Positions 35,069 through 43,812 of a stretch of 64,000 nt of DNA are shown one piece after another. The translations under genes were made by a program, and so were the position numbers. The notes under the pieces are model-generated. The model searched no databases and was not told where the DNA came from. It saw nothing but the letters and a program-made list of their open reading frames with translations. Every line of letters begins with the position of its first letter. Position 1 is the stretch's first letter. Source of the stretch: Buchananella hordeovulneris. Its GTDB lineage: Bacteria > Actinomycetota > Actinomycetes > Actinomycetales > Actinomycetaceae. The stretch covers positions 1 through 64,000 of the forward strand of contig NZ_MQVS01000012.1 in assembly GCF_001907235.1 (NCBI RefSeq), written 5' to 3'.

Positions 35069-36020
35069 ACCACGTTCGGCACTTAAGTCCCAGATTGGGG
35101 CCGTCGCCCACTCCCTTAGGGCCTCGCCCGGTGCGGAGGCGACGTAATAGTTGTCCTTCGTGCCCGGGGGAGTGAGGCAGAGCGCAGCTAACGGGCAGGC
35201 AAAAGGGGCAATTTCTTCTCACCGGGAGTAGGGCCGTGGGTTTGTTGCTAGCGGTTTGGCCGTGGCAGCAGTCAACAACTCCACGGCAATATTGCGATCC
35301 CGGCCCGCAAAGGCATCTGCCCGCGGGGCGGCTGCGGCCCGGGCTCACCTTTTGGCGACAGCGTGTGGTAGGTGGCGCACGCAGAGCGGCGCCCAGGGCA
35401 GACAGGAAGGAGCGCCGGTGGTGCATTCCATGGTGGTACACCCTCGACTGCCAATCCTGACGCGCGACTTTATTGACTTTCTGTCCGCCCAGCAGCAAAA
35501 CGAAGAGGCCAGCTGGGGCGTAAGCGGATCGTCTCGGATCTGGTCGAGTCTGAGCGTGACTCTCCCCGTTAGGCTCGCGTGGCGGTGGTTGCAATAGGCG
35601 ACCTGGAGGCTCTGCGCGAGCTGCATGGCACCGAGTTTCCCGGCTGGCACACGCACAGGTCGCGCTCTCGCGACTCCTACCCGGGCACCGGCTGGCACGG
35701 ACGCAAGGCGCTACAGCGCGGAGGCAAGTGCCGGCCGGAGCGCGCAAGCTGACCGCATGTTTGAGTGCGCACCTTGCCCCTAGCTGGTCATGGGCGGAGC
35801 CTGGGGTCTCGCAGCCCCCGAAAGGCACCAGTGTCCGCCCCAGAAGGCCACGAGCAGAGCGCATCCGGCGTATATTGCGGATGGTGCGGGCAGGAAGCCA
35901 GCTAGGGCGGTCCGGTTAGCGCTAGTTGTTGCTGATTCACGCAGGCGACGGCAAATTGTTGCGCAAATTCTTTAGCTAAGCCGCTTCAGCATCGCGCAAA
36001 TGGTCAGCACCCGCTTCCAG
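35069..36020. other. Gene-free region, possibly decayed coding DNA
   Basis: No intact gene could be supported in these 950 bp. A stretch around 35400-35750 has short plus-strand open frames with reasonable composition (for example one containing ILTRDFIDFLSAQQQNEEASW and another VAIGDLEALRELHGTEFPGW) that break into different frames, as expected for a degraded gene. I could not assign them to a family. No transposase or integrase motif was seen. Confidence 0.5.
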
Positions 36021-36095
36021 TTTTCGCTAAAATGCTGTGTTGTCGTAAAGGTAACGCCCCGATAAAGCGGGGCGGGAAACGCATTTTTAGCAAAA
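36021..36095 (+). promoter_or_regulatory. Nested inverted repeat upstream of the 653-residue gene
   Basis: TTTTCGCTAAAATGC (36021-36035) pairs with GCATTTTTAGCAAAA (36081-36095) with one bulge on each side. Inside it, CGCCCCG (36055-36061) and CGGGGCG (36068-36074) form a perfect second stem around ATAAAG. The structure ends 14 bp before ATG 36110. TAAAAT at 36028-36033 could be a -10 box. If transcribed, the whole would be a structured leader that may sequester the translation start region; otherwise it is a promoter-proximal palindrome. Confidence 0.55.
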
Positions 36096-36109
36096 GGTGA
36101 GCGGGAAAG

Positions 36110-38071
36110 ATGGGTAAGCGGAAGAAAGGCAGGCAGTCACGGGCGGTCCTGGAGACGGACCGGATCGGACAACTCCTGGCAGCGGACGAGGCCAGGCGGG
36201 CGCAAGCGGAGCAGGTTCCTCCCGCCCCGGCTGTCAGGACCGCGGCAACGCCGCCCCCTGCCGCGCAGGTGGGGGTGGGGGAGTGCCGAGAGCTGGAGGG
36301 CGGGCAGCGACTGGGGGCCGCCCTGAGTGACCCCAAGCGGCAGCAGGTGATTGTGGTCTGCCGGGAACACGACAACGGGCAGAGCCCGTGCGATCTCGCC
36401 CAGTTGCGGCAAGCCGTGGCCCCCGAGGTCCGCATCGTGCGCATAGATCGGTTGGCGCACAGAGGGTTGCAACAGGCCCTTTCTGCCTGGCGGCCCGACA
36501 GCGAACTGTGGCTGGCGGCCGGGGTGACGCGGGTCTACCCGGCGCATGCAGGCTGGTCGGAGGAGCCCAACACTTTCTTCGACGCGAAAAAGCTCACCGC
36601 AGCCGAGATACTGGCGCAGGTAGTCCAGGCCGCGGACGACGCCGTCGGGCGCCTGCGGCTGGCGCAAGGCCCCTTCCGCACCCCGGCCCGTGGCAAATCC
36701 ACCGTCACCGGCAAGGTGGTGGGCGGCGACAGCCCGTACGAGACCTGGGTGTTCGGGGACGGCAAGGGTTGGCAATTGAACCTGCACGAGCTGCCCGAGG
36801 CGGCCGATCGCCTCCTGGCCGAGTTGGTGACTGCCGGGATGCCGGTGACGGTGGAGGTGGACGAGGCTACGCGCCACGTCGTGCGCCTGCCCGGGCTGCG
36901 CCCCGCGGCGGCCCTGGCCGCCCAGGTGCGGCCCGGCCAGGTACTGCTAGCGCAGGTGGCAGGCGGGCAGGCGCAGGTGGCGCCCACCTTGACGCTGCCT
37001 CCCAGTCGCCCATTGACCGCCTTCAGCGAGGGGGACGTGCTCGCGGTGGAGGTGCTGGAGGGGGACGGAAACTGGCAGGCCCGTCTCAGCGCCCCGGGCG
37101 AAGTCAACGCCCAGGTGACTTACCTGCCCGGCGGGCCGTCCTGGTTGGCCCACCGGCTGGCGGCCCAGCAGCGGCAAGACGCCGAGCTGGCAGCCACTGG
37201 GCTGCCGGAGCCCGTCCCCGAGCTCGCCGAGGATCCCCACTTCGTCATCGACGATATAGAGGCCAAACTGACGGAACTGCGGGTCCTGATTGACCGACGG
37301 TTTGACGATTGGGAGAAGGCCGCTGACCAGCTGTCCGGCTGGGAATCGTCCGCCGAGCGGGAGGCTGCCCTGCGGCGCGCTCTGCAGGCGGTGCGGGAGC
37401 GACTGTCCTACACCGAGCAACGTCTAACCAAAACGGAGGCGGAGCGTGACCGCCGGGCCGGCGAAGTGGCCCAGTTAAAGCGGCGGGAGGCGTTTTGGGA
37501 GCAGCAATTTGCGGTGCAGGAGGCCACCATCGACAAGCTGTCTCGCCCCTACACCCCGCAGCAGCTGGCCGCCCTGACCAGCCCGGCGACCGCCCCCGGA
37601 AAAGAGGCGCTCCGGCTCGACGACGGGGATGACACTTTCTACCTGCGGGTCGGGGTGCGGGGCACCGAGTTTTCCGATCCCGAACAGCAGCTGCGCTTCG
37701 AGATTCAACTGGCCTGGTCCCTCACCTTTGACGCACCGGACAAGACCACCTGGCCGATCCGCCCCTACGCCTTCGGCCGGGACTTCCTGGCCAGTCTGGA
37801 GGTGGTGCGGCAGATGCCTCGGCGCAAACTTTTGCAGGCGCTGGCCGAGATCGTCACCCATCGCTCCCGGCAGGGCAAGCACACACACGTGCTGGACAAG
37901 CCCTACCGGGAGAACGCCGGGGCAGGCGCCAGGCAGGTCAGCCGGGCGGACGGGGCGACAATGTGGCGCTTCCGCCTGGAACACAAGACGGCCGCCGCCC
38001 GCCGCATCCACTATTGGCTGCTGCCCGACGGCACCATCGAGTTCGATTCCTGTCGCACGCACGACGACTGA
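36110..38071 (+). CDS. Multidomain protein of unknown function (S1-like, coiled coil, RelE-like end)
   Basis: I do not recognise this 653-residue protein as a named family. Residues 1-55 are basic and Ala/Pro-rich. About 75-185 form an alpha/beta region (VIVVCREHDNG, VRIVRIDRL, WLAAGVTRVYPAHAGW). About 190-345 look like one or two small beta-barrels (VRPGQVLLAQVAGG, FSEGDVLAVEVLEG), reminiscent of S1/OB folds. About 385-475 is a strong coiled coil (AVRERLSYTEQRLTKTEAE). The end (about 500-653) contains MWRFRLEHKTAAARRIHYW and PDGTIEFDSCRTHDD, which resembles the strand pattern of RelE/ParE-like folds. From memory, similar uncharacterised actinobacterial proteins exist. It is convergent with the M81 gene, 6 bp apart. 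Confidence 0.75.
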   Translation: MGKRKKGRQSRAVLETDRIGQLLAADEARRAQAEQVPPAPAVRTAATPPPAAQVGVGECRELEGGQRLGAALSDPKRQQVIVVCREHDNGQSPCDLAQLRQAVAPEVRIVRIDRLAHRGLQQALSAWRPDSELWLAAGVTRVYPAHAGWSEEPNTFFDAKKLTAAEILAQVVQAADDAVGRLRLAQGPFRTPARGKSTVTGKVVGGDSPYETWVFGDGKGWQLNLHELPEAADRLLAELVTAGMPVTVEVDEATRHVVRLPGLRPAAALAAQVRPGQVLLAQVAGGQAQVAPTLTLPPSRPLTAFSEGDVLAVEVLEGDGNWQARLSAPGEVNAQVTYLPGGPSWLAHRLAAQQRQDAELAATGLPEPVPELAEDPHFVIDDIEAKLTELRVLIDRRFDDWEKAADQLSGWESSAEREAALRRALQAVRERLSYTEQRLTKTEAERDRRAGEVAQLKRREAFWEQQFAVQEATIDKLSRPYTPQQLAALTSPATAPGKEALRLDDGDDTFYLRVGVRGTEFSDPEQQLRFEIQLAWSLTFDAPDKTTWPIRPYAFGRDFLASLEVVRQMPRRKLLQALAEIVTHRSRQGKHTHVLDKPYRENAGAGARQVSRADGATMWRFRLEHKTAAARRIHYWLLPDGTIEFDSCRTHDD

Positions 38072-38077
38072 TTCGCC

Positions 38078-39517
38078 CTAGCTCTGTCGCAGCTGGACGG
38101 AGAGGGCGGGGGAGAACGTGGGGGGCGAAAACGGGACCAAGGGTGCCGACAGCCGGGTGAACGGCAGGCGCGGGAGGTCCTGGTCGACGACGCCGGGGCT
38201 GAGTGCCATCACCCAGTCACCTGCCGCCTGGGCCAGCTCCGGCTCCAGGTAGCCGATCTTGACCACCACCACGGCGTTCTGCGCCAGCTCGCAGCCCGCT
38301 GCCGCGAACTGGGCGCGGGTGGTGTATTGCGTGCGCTGCGAGGTGACGATGATCGCCACGTCGCCGACCGCGAGGACGGCGCTGGCCCCGCCCGTGTCGT
38401 GGAAAAGACGGCGTACCGCGGCCCGCACCGGCACCGGCGTGCTGGTCGGATCCAGGTGCCCGCCCAGGCGGAAGTCGCCCACCCCTCCCACTCCCGCCGC
38501 CGCGGCCGCCGCCACCGCGGCGGGGTCGTAGAGCGAGGCGAAAACTATCCGCCGCCCGGCGGGCGCGCGCGCCAGCAGCGGGGCCAGCAGGTGCGTGGAG
38601 TCACCCACGCCGCCCGCGCCCGGGTTGTCGCCGGTGTCCGAGATAAAAAATGGTGCGGCCGGGCTGGCAAACGCCGCGGCTAGGGCAGCATCGATTGAGG
38701 CCACCGGCCCCACAAACGCGAAGTCGTCGGCGGCCTGCCAGTAGGCGGTGGCCAGCGTGCGGGCAGCGTCCGCCACCGCGGCCCGGTCCGGCCCGGAGGT
38801 GACCACCGCGCCGTGGCAACGCGGCTCGTCCGCCCAAGGAAACCCCATCCACAGGGCCGCGTCGGTCAGACCCGGGCGTTGCGCCGCCCGCGCGACCTGC
38901 TGGTACAGGCCCCGGCCCGGTTCCACCTGCGTCGAGGTCTTCTCGCCCGGCAGCAGGATCGGCACCGCCACCCGCGCCCGGTAGTGCGGGCTGGTCGCCC
39001 CCAGCCGCGCCACCAGGTTATGGGCGGCGCGCTGGCGAGTCTGCGGCGCATCGATGTGGGGTGCGGTGCGGTAGCAGGTGAGCAGATCGCAGGCGGCAAA
39101 CAGTTGCGGTGAGACGTTGCCGTGCAGGTCCAGAGCGGCGGAGATGACCGCGGTGGGGCCGACGATCTCGCGCACGCGGGCAGCTATCCGTCCCTCCGCG
39201 TCGAGCAGGCCCTGCACGTGGGCCGCCCCGTGCAAATCCAGCAACACCCCAGCCAGGGGCCTGGCCGCCTGGGCGGCCGCCAAGGCCCGATAGAACTCTT
39301 CCTCCCATTGCGCAAAGAACTCCGCGGCTACTGGTCCGCCCGGCAGGGCGCGGGCATGCACCAGCGGCAGCCACTGCACGGTTGGAAACTGCGAAAACCA
39401 GGGGTAGCGCGCGGCCAGCTCGGCGCCCCGCCGCACTGTGAAGTCCGCCGCCCCCGAGACGTAGGGCGAGAACGTGCAGGATTCGATATGAAAGCCACCG
39501 ATTGCCACCCGCCACAT
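38078..39517 (-). CDS. M81 family metallopeptidase (MlrC-like)
   Basis: This 479-residue protein matches the MlrC/DUF1485 family, typified by microcystinase C. It begins RVAIGGFHIESCTFSP, the family signature. DLHGN followed after 22 residues by the His of RTAPHID gives the zinc triad Asp-x-His...His. Later blocks include ALWMGFPWADEP and FISDTGDNPGAGGVGDST, also conserved. ATG 39517 follows AGGAGGCACAGCC and fits the family start. The natural substrates of these peptidases or amidases in non-microcystin bacteria are unknown. It is monocistronic and divergent from ndh. Confidence 0.92.
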   Translation of the reverse strand: MWRVAIGGFHIESCTFSPYVSGAADFTVRRGAELAARYPWFSQFPTVQWLPLVHARALPGGPVAAEFFAQWEEEFYRALAAAQAARPLAGVLLDLHGAAHVQGLLDAEGRIAARVREIVGPTAVISAALDLHGNVSPQLFAACDLLTCYRTAPHIDAPQTRQRAAHNLVARLGATSPHYRARVAVPILLPGEKTSTQVEPGRGLYQQVARAAQRPGLTDAALWMGFPWADEPRCHGAVVTSGPDRAAVADAARTLATAYWQAADDFAFVGPVASIDAALAAAFASPAAPFFISDTGDNPGAGGVGDSTHLLAPLLARAPAGRRIVFASLYDPAAVAAAAAAGVGGVGDFRLGGHLDPTSTPVPVRAAVRRLFHDTGGASAVLAVGDVAIIVTSQRTQYTTRAQFAAAGCELAQNAVVVVKIGYLEPELAQAAGDWVMALSPGVVDQDLPRLPFTRLSAPLVPFSPPTFSPALSVQLRQS

Positions 39518-39620
39518 GGCTGTGCCTCCTTGCCACGCCGCCTGCCACCGTGCAGGCCTCGCTGCGAGCATACTGGCCGCCCCTGTACGCCTACCCGCCA
39601 GCGAGTTAGGCTCTCCTAAT

Positions 39621-40919
39621 ATGTTCAAGTTGCATCGGGCCCGCGGTAATGCGCCGCACCTCGTAATCGTTGGCGGCGGTTTCGCCGGGCTGGCCGCCCT
39701 GGACCAAGCCCAGCGGCAAGGGCTGCGCGTCACGCTTATTGACCGGCGGCCCTACACCACATTCCAGCCGTTGCTCTACCAGGTGGCCACCGGCGGGCTG
39801 AACCCCGGCGACGTCACCTACGCCCTGCGGCGCCTAGCCACCCGGAAGGAGGCCTCCTTCCGGCAGGGCGCCGTCACCGCCATCGACCCGGTGGCGCGCA
39901 CCGTGGAACTCGACCACGGCTACCAGGTGCACTACGACAAACTTCTCCTCACCCCCGGCGTGGGTCCCAACTATTTCGGGGTGCCCGGCGCGGCCGAGCA
40001 CACCTGGTCCATCTACACCCGCGCTGACGCCATCAAGACTCGCGACGCTGTCTTCTCCGGGCTGGAGCGCCTGACCCGCGCCGCCGACCGGGAGCGCCGC
40101 TTCACCGTGGTCGTGGTTGGGGGAGGGGCCACCGGGGTGGAGACCGCAGGCTCGCTGGCGGAGCTGAAGTCTGAGGCCCTGCCCACCATCTATCCAGAGT
40201 TGGCCACCGACAACTTCCGGGTGATTTTGGTCGAGATGTCGGATCGGCTGCTGGCCCCCTTCGCCGAACGGCAACGCATCTATACCCTGCGCCAGCTACG
40301 TAAACGCGGCGTGGATGTGCGGTTGCGCACCTCCGTGGCCAAGGTCAGTGAGCACGCCATCGAGTTCGGTGACGGCACCAGGCTGGAGACCGACGTGGTC
40401 ATCTGGGCCTCCGGGGTCGGGGCCCACCCTGAGGTGGCCGACTGGGGGCTGCCGCTCGGGCGCGGCGGCCGCATCCTGGTCGAGCCGACCCTGCAGGTGG
40501 TTGGGCAGGAGCACATTTACGCGGCGGGCGACGCCTGCCTGGTCGAGAAGCAGCCCAGCCCACAGCTGGCCTCCCCGGCCCTGCAAATGGGCCGCCATGC
40601 CGTGCAAAACATCGTGGCCGCCCTGCGGCGGCAAGACCGACGGGACTTTAGCTACCACGACAAGGGCATCATGGCGACGATCGGCCGCAATGCCGCCGTG
40701 GTGGAGCTGTCCAACGGCGTGCATTTCCGGGGCTTTGGGGCGTGGGCCACCTGGGTGGCCCTGCACCTGGCCACCCTGCTCGGTGGGCGCAACAGGTTGC
40801 AGACCATGGTCAACATGACGTTCCGCTACTGGGAGTGGCCCGCCTCCGCCGCCACCATCGTCGGCGACATGGTGGCCCCGACCCAGCGCTTGGACTACAC
40901 GCGCCCGCATGACAAGTAG
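39621..40919 (+). CDS. ndh: Type II NADH dehydrogenase
   Basis: NDH-2 transfers electrons from NADH to quinone at the membrane without proton pumping. The 432-residue flavoprotein has the FAD motif IVGGGFAGLAALD near its start, RPYTTFQPLLYQVATG, the NADH motif VVVVGGGATGVETAGSLAEL (about 165), and the FAD-binding IYAAGDACLV (about 300). The C-terminal segment (FGAWATWVALHLATLLGGR) gives the amphipathic membrane anchor. ATG 39621 gives a natural N-terminus without a signal peptide. It is followed by an independent ABC/two-component unit. Confidence 0.92.
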   Translation: MFKLHRARGNAPHLVIVGGGFAGLAALDQAQRQGLRVTLIDRRPYTTFQPLLYQVATGGLNPGDVTYALRRLATRKEASFRQGAVTAIDPVARTVELDHGYQVHYDKLLLTPGVGPNYFGVPGAAEHTWSIYTRADAIKTRDAVFSGLERLTRAADRERRFTVVVVGGGATGVETAGSLAELKSEALPTIYPELATDNFRVILVEMSDRLLAPFAERQRIYTLRQLRKRGVDVRLRTSVAKVSEHAIEFGDGTRLETDVVIWASGVGAHPEVADWGLPLGRGGRILVEPTLQVVGQEHIYAAGDACLVEKQPSPQLASPALQMGRHAVQNIVAALRRQDRRDFSYHDKGIMATIGRNAAVVELSNGVHFRGFGAWATWVALHLATLLGGRNRLQTMVNMTFRYWEWPASAATIVGDMVAPTQRLDYTRPHDK

Positions 40920-40931
40920 GAAGCTGTTGGC

Positions 40932-41003
40932 TTGACAATCGTCATCCCCATTTGGTGACGGGGCCGGCTCGTCGGCGCGAGTGGATTGCGTCACCATTGG
41001 GCT
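40932..41003 (+). promoter_or_regulatory. Control region of the ABC/two-component unit
   Basis: TTGACA (40932-40937) is a perfect -35 hexamer, but no good -10 lies at 17 bp. CGTCATCCCCATTTGGTGACG (40940-40960) is an imperfect palindrome, and GTCACCATTGG recurs in opposite sense near 40990. These could be sites for the NarL-type regulator encoded downstream. The assignment is tentative. Confidence 0.35.
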
Positions 41004-41900
41004 ATGCACACACAGACCGGAATTACCGTCACCGGCGTGACAAAGTCCTTCGGGACATTGCGGGCCGTGGATAATCTCGATCTGCGCGTTCCTGCCGGGC
41101 AGGTTTTGGCCCTGCTTGGCCCCAACGGGGCGGGCAAATCGACGCTCACAGAAATGATTCTTGCCTTGCGTAGTCCCGACGCAGGCAGCATCCAAGTATT
41201 TGGGGAAGAGCCCCGCGCGGCAGTGCGGGCGGGCAAGATCGGGGCGATGCTGCAAAATGGGGCGCTACTCGCCGACGTGTCCGTGCACAATCTGCTGCGC
41301 ACTGTTTATGACATCAGCGCCCACCCGTTGCCGCTAAATCGGGTGATCGAATTGGCGGACGTGGGCGACATCTTGAAGACCTCGACCTCGAAGCTCTCCG
41401 GTGGGCAGGCCCAGCGGGTGCGTTTCGCGCTGGCGATCATGCCCAACCCCGACTTAATTATGTTGGACGAACCCACCGTCGGTCTCGACGTGGATGCGCG
41501 GCGGAGCTTTTGGTCCACCATGCGCCAGTTCGCGGCCGCAGGCCACACCATTGTCTACGCCACCCACTACCTGGCGGAGGCTGACGAGTTCTCCGACCGC
41601 ATCGTCGTGCTCAGCCACGGTCGCGTCATCGCCGACGGCACCGGGGAGACGATCAAGAACCTGGTGGGCGGCAAACAGGTCTCCTTCTACGCAAGGGGAG
41701 GCGACTTCGCCTCCTTGCCCGGCGTCGTGCGGGTCACCCAGGAGCACGGCCGGACGGTGCTGACTACCTCCGACTCCGACGCCCTGCTGCGGCAGCTGCT
41801 GTGCGGCCCCCAAGCTCACCAAATATCAGACATCGCCGTTAGCGCCCCCAGCCTGGAGGATGCCTTCGTAAACCTGGTGGCCGAAGGAGAAAGCAAATGA
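41004..41900 (+). CDS. ABC transporter ATP-binding protein (ABC-2 type exporter)
   Basis: This 298-residue ATPase has Walker A GPNGAGKST (about 42), the Q-loop MLQNGAL, the signature LSGGQAQR (about 135), Walker B LIMLDEPTVGLD (about 154) and the switch His in VYATHYLAEADE. A C-terminal extension of about 90 residues is typical of drug or lantibiotic exporters. ATG 41004 is preferred over an upstream TTG; no strong ribosome binding site is seen, so the message may be leaderless. Its stop overlaps the permease start by 4 bp. Confidence 0.93.
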   Translation: MHTQTGITVTGVTKSFGTLRAVDNLDLRVPAGQVLALLGPNGAGKSTLTEMILALRSPDAGSIQVFGEEPRAAVRAGKIGAMLQNGALLADVSVHNLLRTVYDISAHPLPLNRVIELADVGDILKTSTSKLSGGQAQRVRFALAIMPNPDLIMLDEPTVGLDVDARRSFWSTMRQFAAAGHTIVYATHYLAEADEFSDRIVVLSHGRVIADGTGETIKNLVGGKQVSFYARGGDFASLPGVVRVTQEHGRTVLTTSDSDALLRQLLCGPQAHQISDIAVSAPSLEDAFVNLVAEGESK

Positions 41901-42676
41901 ACACCGTCGCCGCCCCCCGCCCGACCAGCTCCCTGGGCCGCTTCTGGCGCTACTACTTCCGCAGCCTGCAGCAGGTGATGCGGGACTGGGCTTTCCTGGT
42001 CTTCATCATCGGCCTGCCCACCACCATCTACCTGTTCTTCGCCGCCATCTACGGCAATCAGCAGATCCAGCCGGGCCTGGGGGTCGATGCCATGATGATG
42101 ATCACCATGGGCACTTACGGCGGGATGGGGGCGGCTATTAGCGCCGGAGCCATCATCCAGACCGAGCGGTCCTCGGGCTGGTTCCGGCAGCTCATGCTCA
42201 CCCCGCTGACCGGCACCCAGTACCTGCTGGCCAAGCTTTTGGTAGCGGTGACGACGGTGGTGCCCGCGGTGGCCATCGTCTTCCTGGCCGGGCGGTTGCG
42301 CGGGGTTCACCTGGAGCTGTCCCAATGGCTGGCATCCTTCGTGTTGTTGGTGCTGGTGCTCATTCCATTCGTGCTGCTCGGCCTCGACATTGCCCTGGCC
42401 CTGCGCCCCCAGGCCGCCCAAGGGGCCTCCACCTTTGCGATGCTGCTGCTGGCCATGGTCGGCGGACTGTGGTTCCCCCTGAGCATGATGCCGCCGGCCA
42501 TGCGCACCATCGGGGAACTGACACCGTCCTACTGGGCGTCAGAGATCGGCAAATTACCGATCATCAACCACGGATTCCCGTGGCGAGGTGCCATAGTTAT
42601 CGCTGTGTGGACCGCTGTGCTGCTGGTTTTGGGAGTGGTCGGCTATCGCCGGGCCTCCAAGAACGCCCGCCGATGA
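41897..42676 (+). CDS. ABC-2 type transporter permease
   Basis: This 259-residue membrane protein has six hydrophobic segments (WAFLVFIIGLPTTIYLFF, GTYGGMGAAISAGAII, LVAVTTVVPAVAIVFLAG, WLASFVLLVLVLIPFVLL, FAMLLLAMVGGLWFPL, and a C-terminal segment). The TERSSGWFRQLMLTPLTG loop is typical of this class. It pairs with the ATPase to export an unknown substrate, often a lipid, peptide or drug. Start and stop both overlap their neighbours by 4 bp (ATGA), indicating tight co-translation. Confidence 0.92.
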   Translation: MNTVAAPRPTSSLGRFWRYYFRSLQQVMRDWAFLVFIIGLPTTIYLFFAAIYGNQQIQPGLGVDAMMMITMGTYGGMGAAISAGAIIQTERSSGWFRQLMLTPLTGTQYLLAKLLVAVTTVVPAVAIVFLAGRLRGVHLELSQWLASFVLLVLVLIPFVLLGLDIALALRPQAAQGASTFAMLLLAMVGGLWFPLSMMPPAMRTIGELTPSYWASEIGKLPIINHGFPWRGAIVIAVWTAVLLVLGVVGYRRASKNARR

Positions 42677-43812
42677 TTGGCCTGACGCAGGCGCGTGACG
42701 GCAAGGCCCCCGGCTTCGTGCCGGGGGCCCTCGGCCTGCCCTGGTGGCGGCGCTGCTTCGCCCAAGGGGGCGCCTACGTGGTGCCCAGCCTGCTGTTTCT
42801 CATCATTCCGGTGGTGCAGGTGCAAGACCGCCCCTGGAGCGAAGTCCTCGTGGCCTACGCCGTGCTGTTTACGGTGGCGGTCAGCTACGTCGGCGTCACC
42901 CTGGTGCTGCACTGGCCCACCTGGGCCCGGGTCGCCTGGTTTTGCTTCCTGCTGTTCAGCTTGACCCTGCCCAGCCTGGTCACCGGCAAACCACACGTCT
43001 CGGTCTACTACAGCGTCTATGCCACCACTGCCGCGGCGATGCTCTTCGCCGTCCAGTGGGCGGTCCCCGTCATCATGAGCATCTCCTGCCTCGGGTTCTG
43101 CATCGCGACCTTCTGCGCTGGGCAAGACATGCTGGCCACCTCCATGTCCCTCATGTCAGCGATGGCCGGGCTGATGGCCGCCTTCGGAATCAGGTCCGAC
43201 CTGGCCAACGAGGCCCTCAAGGACGCCGAAGGGCGCACCGCGGTGCTGGCGGTGGCCGCCGAACGCGAGCGCATCGGCCGCGACCTGCACGACATCCTCG
43301 GCCACTCCCTGACCGCCATCGCCGTGCAGGCCGACCTCGCCTCCCGGCTGCTAGAGAGAAAACCCGCCGCCGCCCGCACAGAGATCGAGAGCCTAGGCCG
43401 CACCGCCCGCCAGGCCCTGGCCGACGTCCGCTCCACCGTCTCCGGCATGAAAACCGTCCGCCTGGCTTCCGAGATAGCCGCCGTCAAAGCCCTCCTGCTG
43501 GCGGCTGGTATCGAGGCCCATACCCCTAGCGTGACCACCGAACTGACCGACAGCGAGTCTGAGCTGCTGGGCTACGTGGTACGCGAAGCCGTCACCAACG
43601 TCGTGCGCCACTCCCGCGCCCGCACCTGCACCATCACCGTCACCCCCCGGGGCGTGACGATCGCCGACGACGGCACCGGCGGCAAGATCACCCCCGGCAA
43701 CGGCCTGCGGGGCCTGAAAAAGCGCTTGGACGCCATGGGGGGCAGCCTTACTATTCAGACTGACGGCGCGGGCACCACCATCTGCGCCGACCTAGGGGAG
43801 ACAGCATCATGA
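42673..43812 (+). CDS. Sensor histidine kinase, DesK/NarL type
   Basis: This 379-residue kinase has about five transmembrane segments in residues 25-170, with no large extracellular domain, then a HisKA_3 dimerisation helix ERERIGRDLHDILGHSLTA with phospho-acceptor His206. The ATPase part has ESELLGYVVREAVTNVVRHS (N box), TIADDGTGG and GNGLRGLKKRLDAMGG. The membrane-buried sensor suggests detection of envelope stress or a membrane-active compound, as in DesK and LiaS. It is encoded between the transporter and its response regulator with 4-bp overlaps on both sides. Confidence 0.93.
   Translation: MIGLTQARDGKAPGFVPGALGLPWWRRCFAQGGAYVVPSLLFLIIPVVQVQDRPWSEVLVAYAVLFTVAVSYVGVTLVLHWPTWARVAWFCFLLFSLTLPSLVTGKPHVSVYYSVYATTAAAMLFAVQWAVPVIMSISCLGFCIATFCAGQDMLATSMSLMSAMAGLMAAFGIRSDLANEALKDAEGRTAVLAVAAERERIGRDLHDILGHSLTAIAVQADLASRLLERKPAAARTEIESLGRTARQALADVRSTVSGMKTVRLASEIAAVKALLLAAGIEAHTPSVTTELTDSESELLGYVVREAVTNVVRHSRARTCTITVTPRGVTIADDGTGGKITPGNGLRGLKKRLDAMGGSLTIQTDGAGTTICADLGETAS

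Noticed and set aside
35236-35597. Plus-strand frames as real genes
   Set aside because: They switch frame over short distances, have weak starts and match no family I know. I treat them as decayed or non-coding DNA.
32312-35790. tRNA-Ala as an integration site with a downstream att copy
   Set aside because: Only a 9-bp match (CCCCTAGCT near 35777) to the tRNA 3' end was found. No integrase is present. The island idea rests on composition only.
36021-36095. A known riboswitch class
   Set aside because: I compared it by eye with the conserved cores of TPP, cobalamin, SAM, ZTP, fluoride and manganese riboswitches and saw no match, so I report only the inverted repeats.
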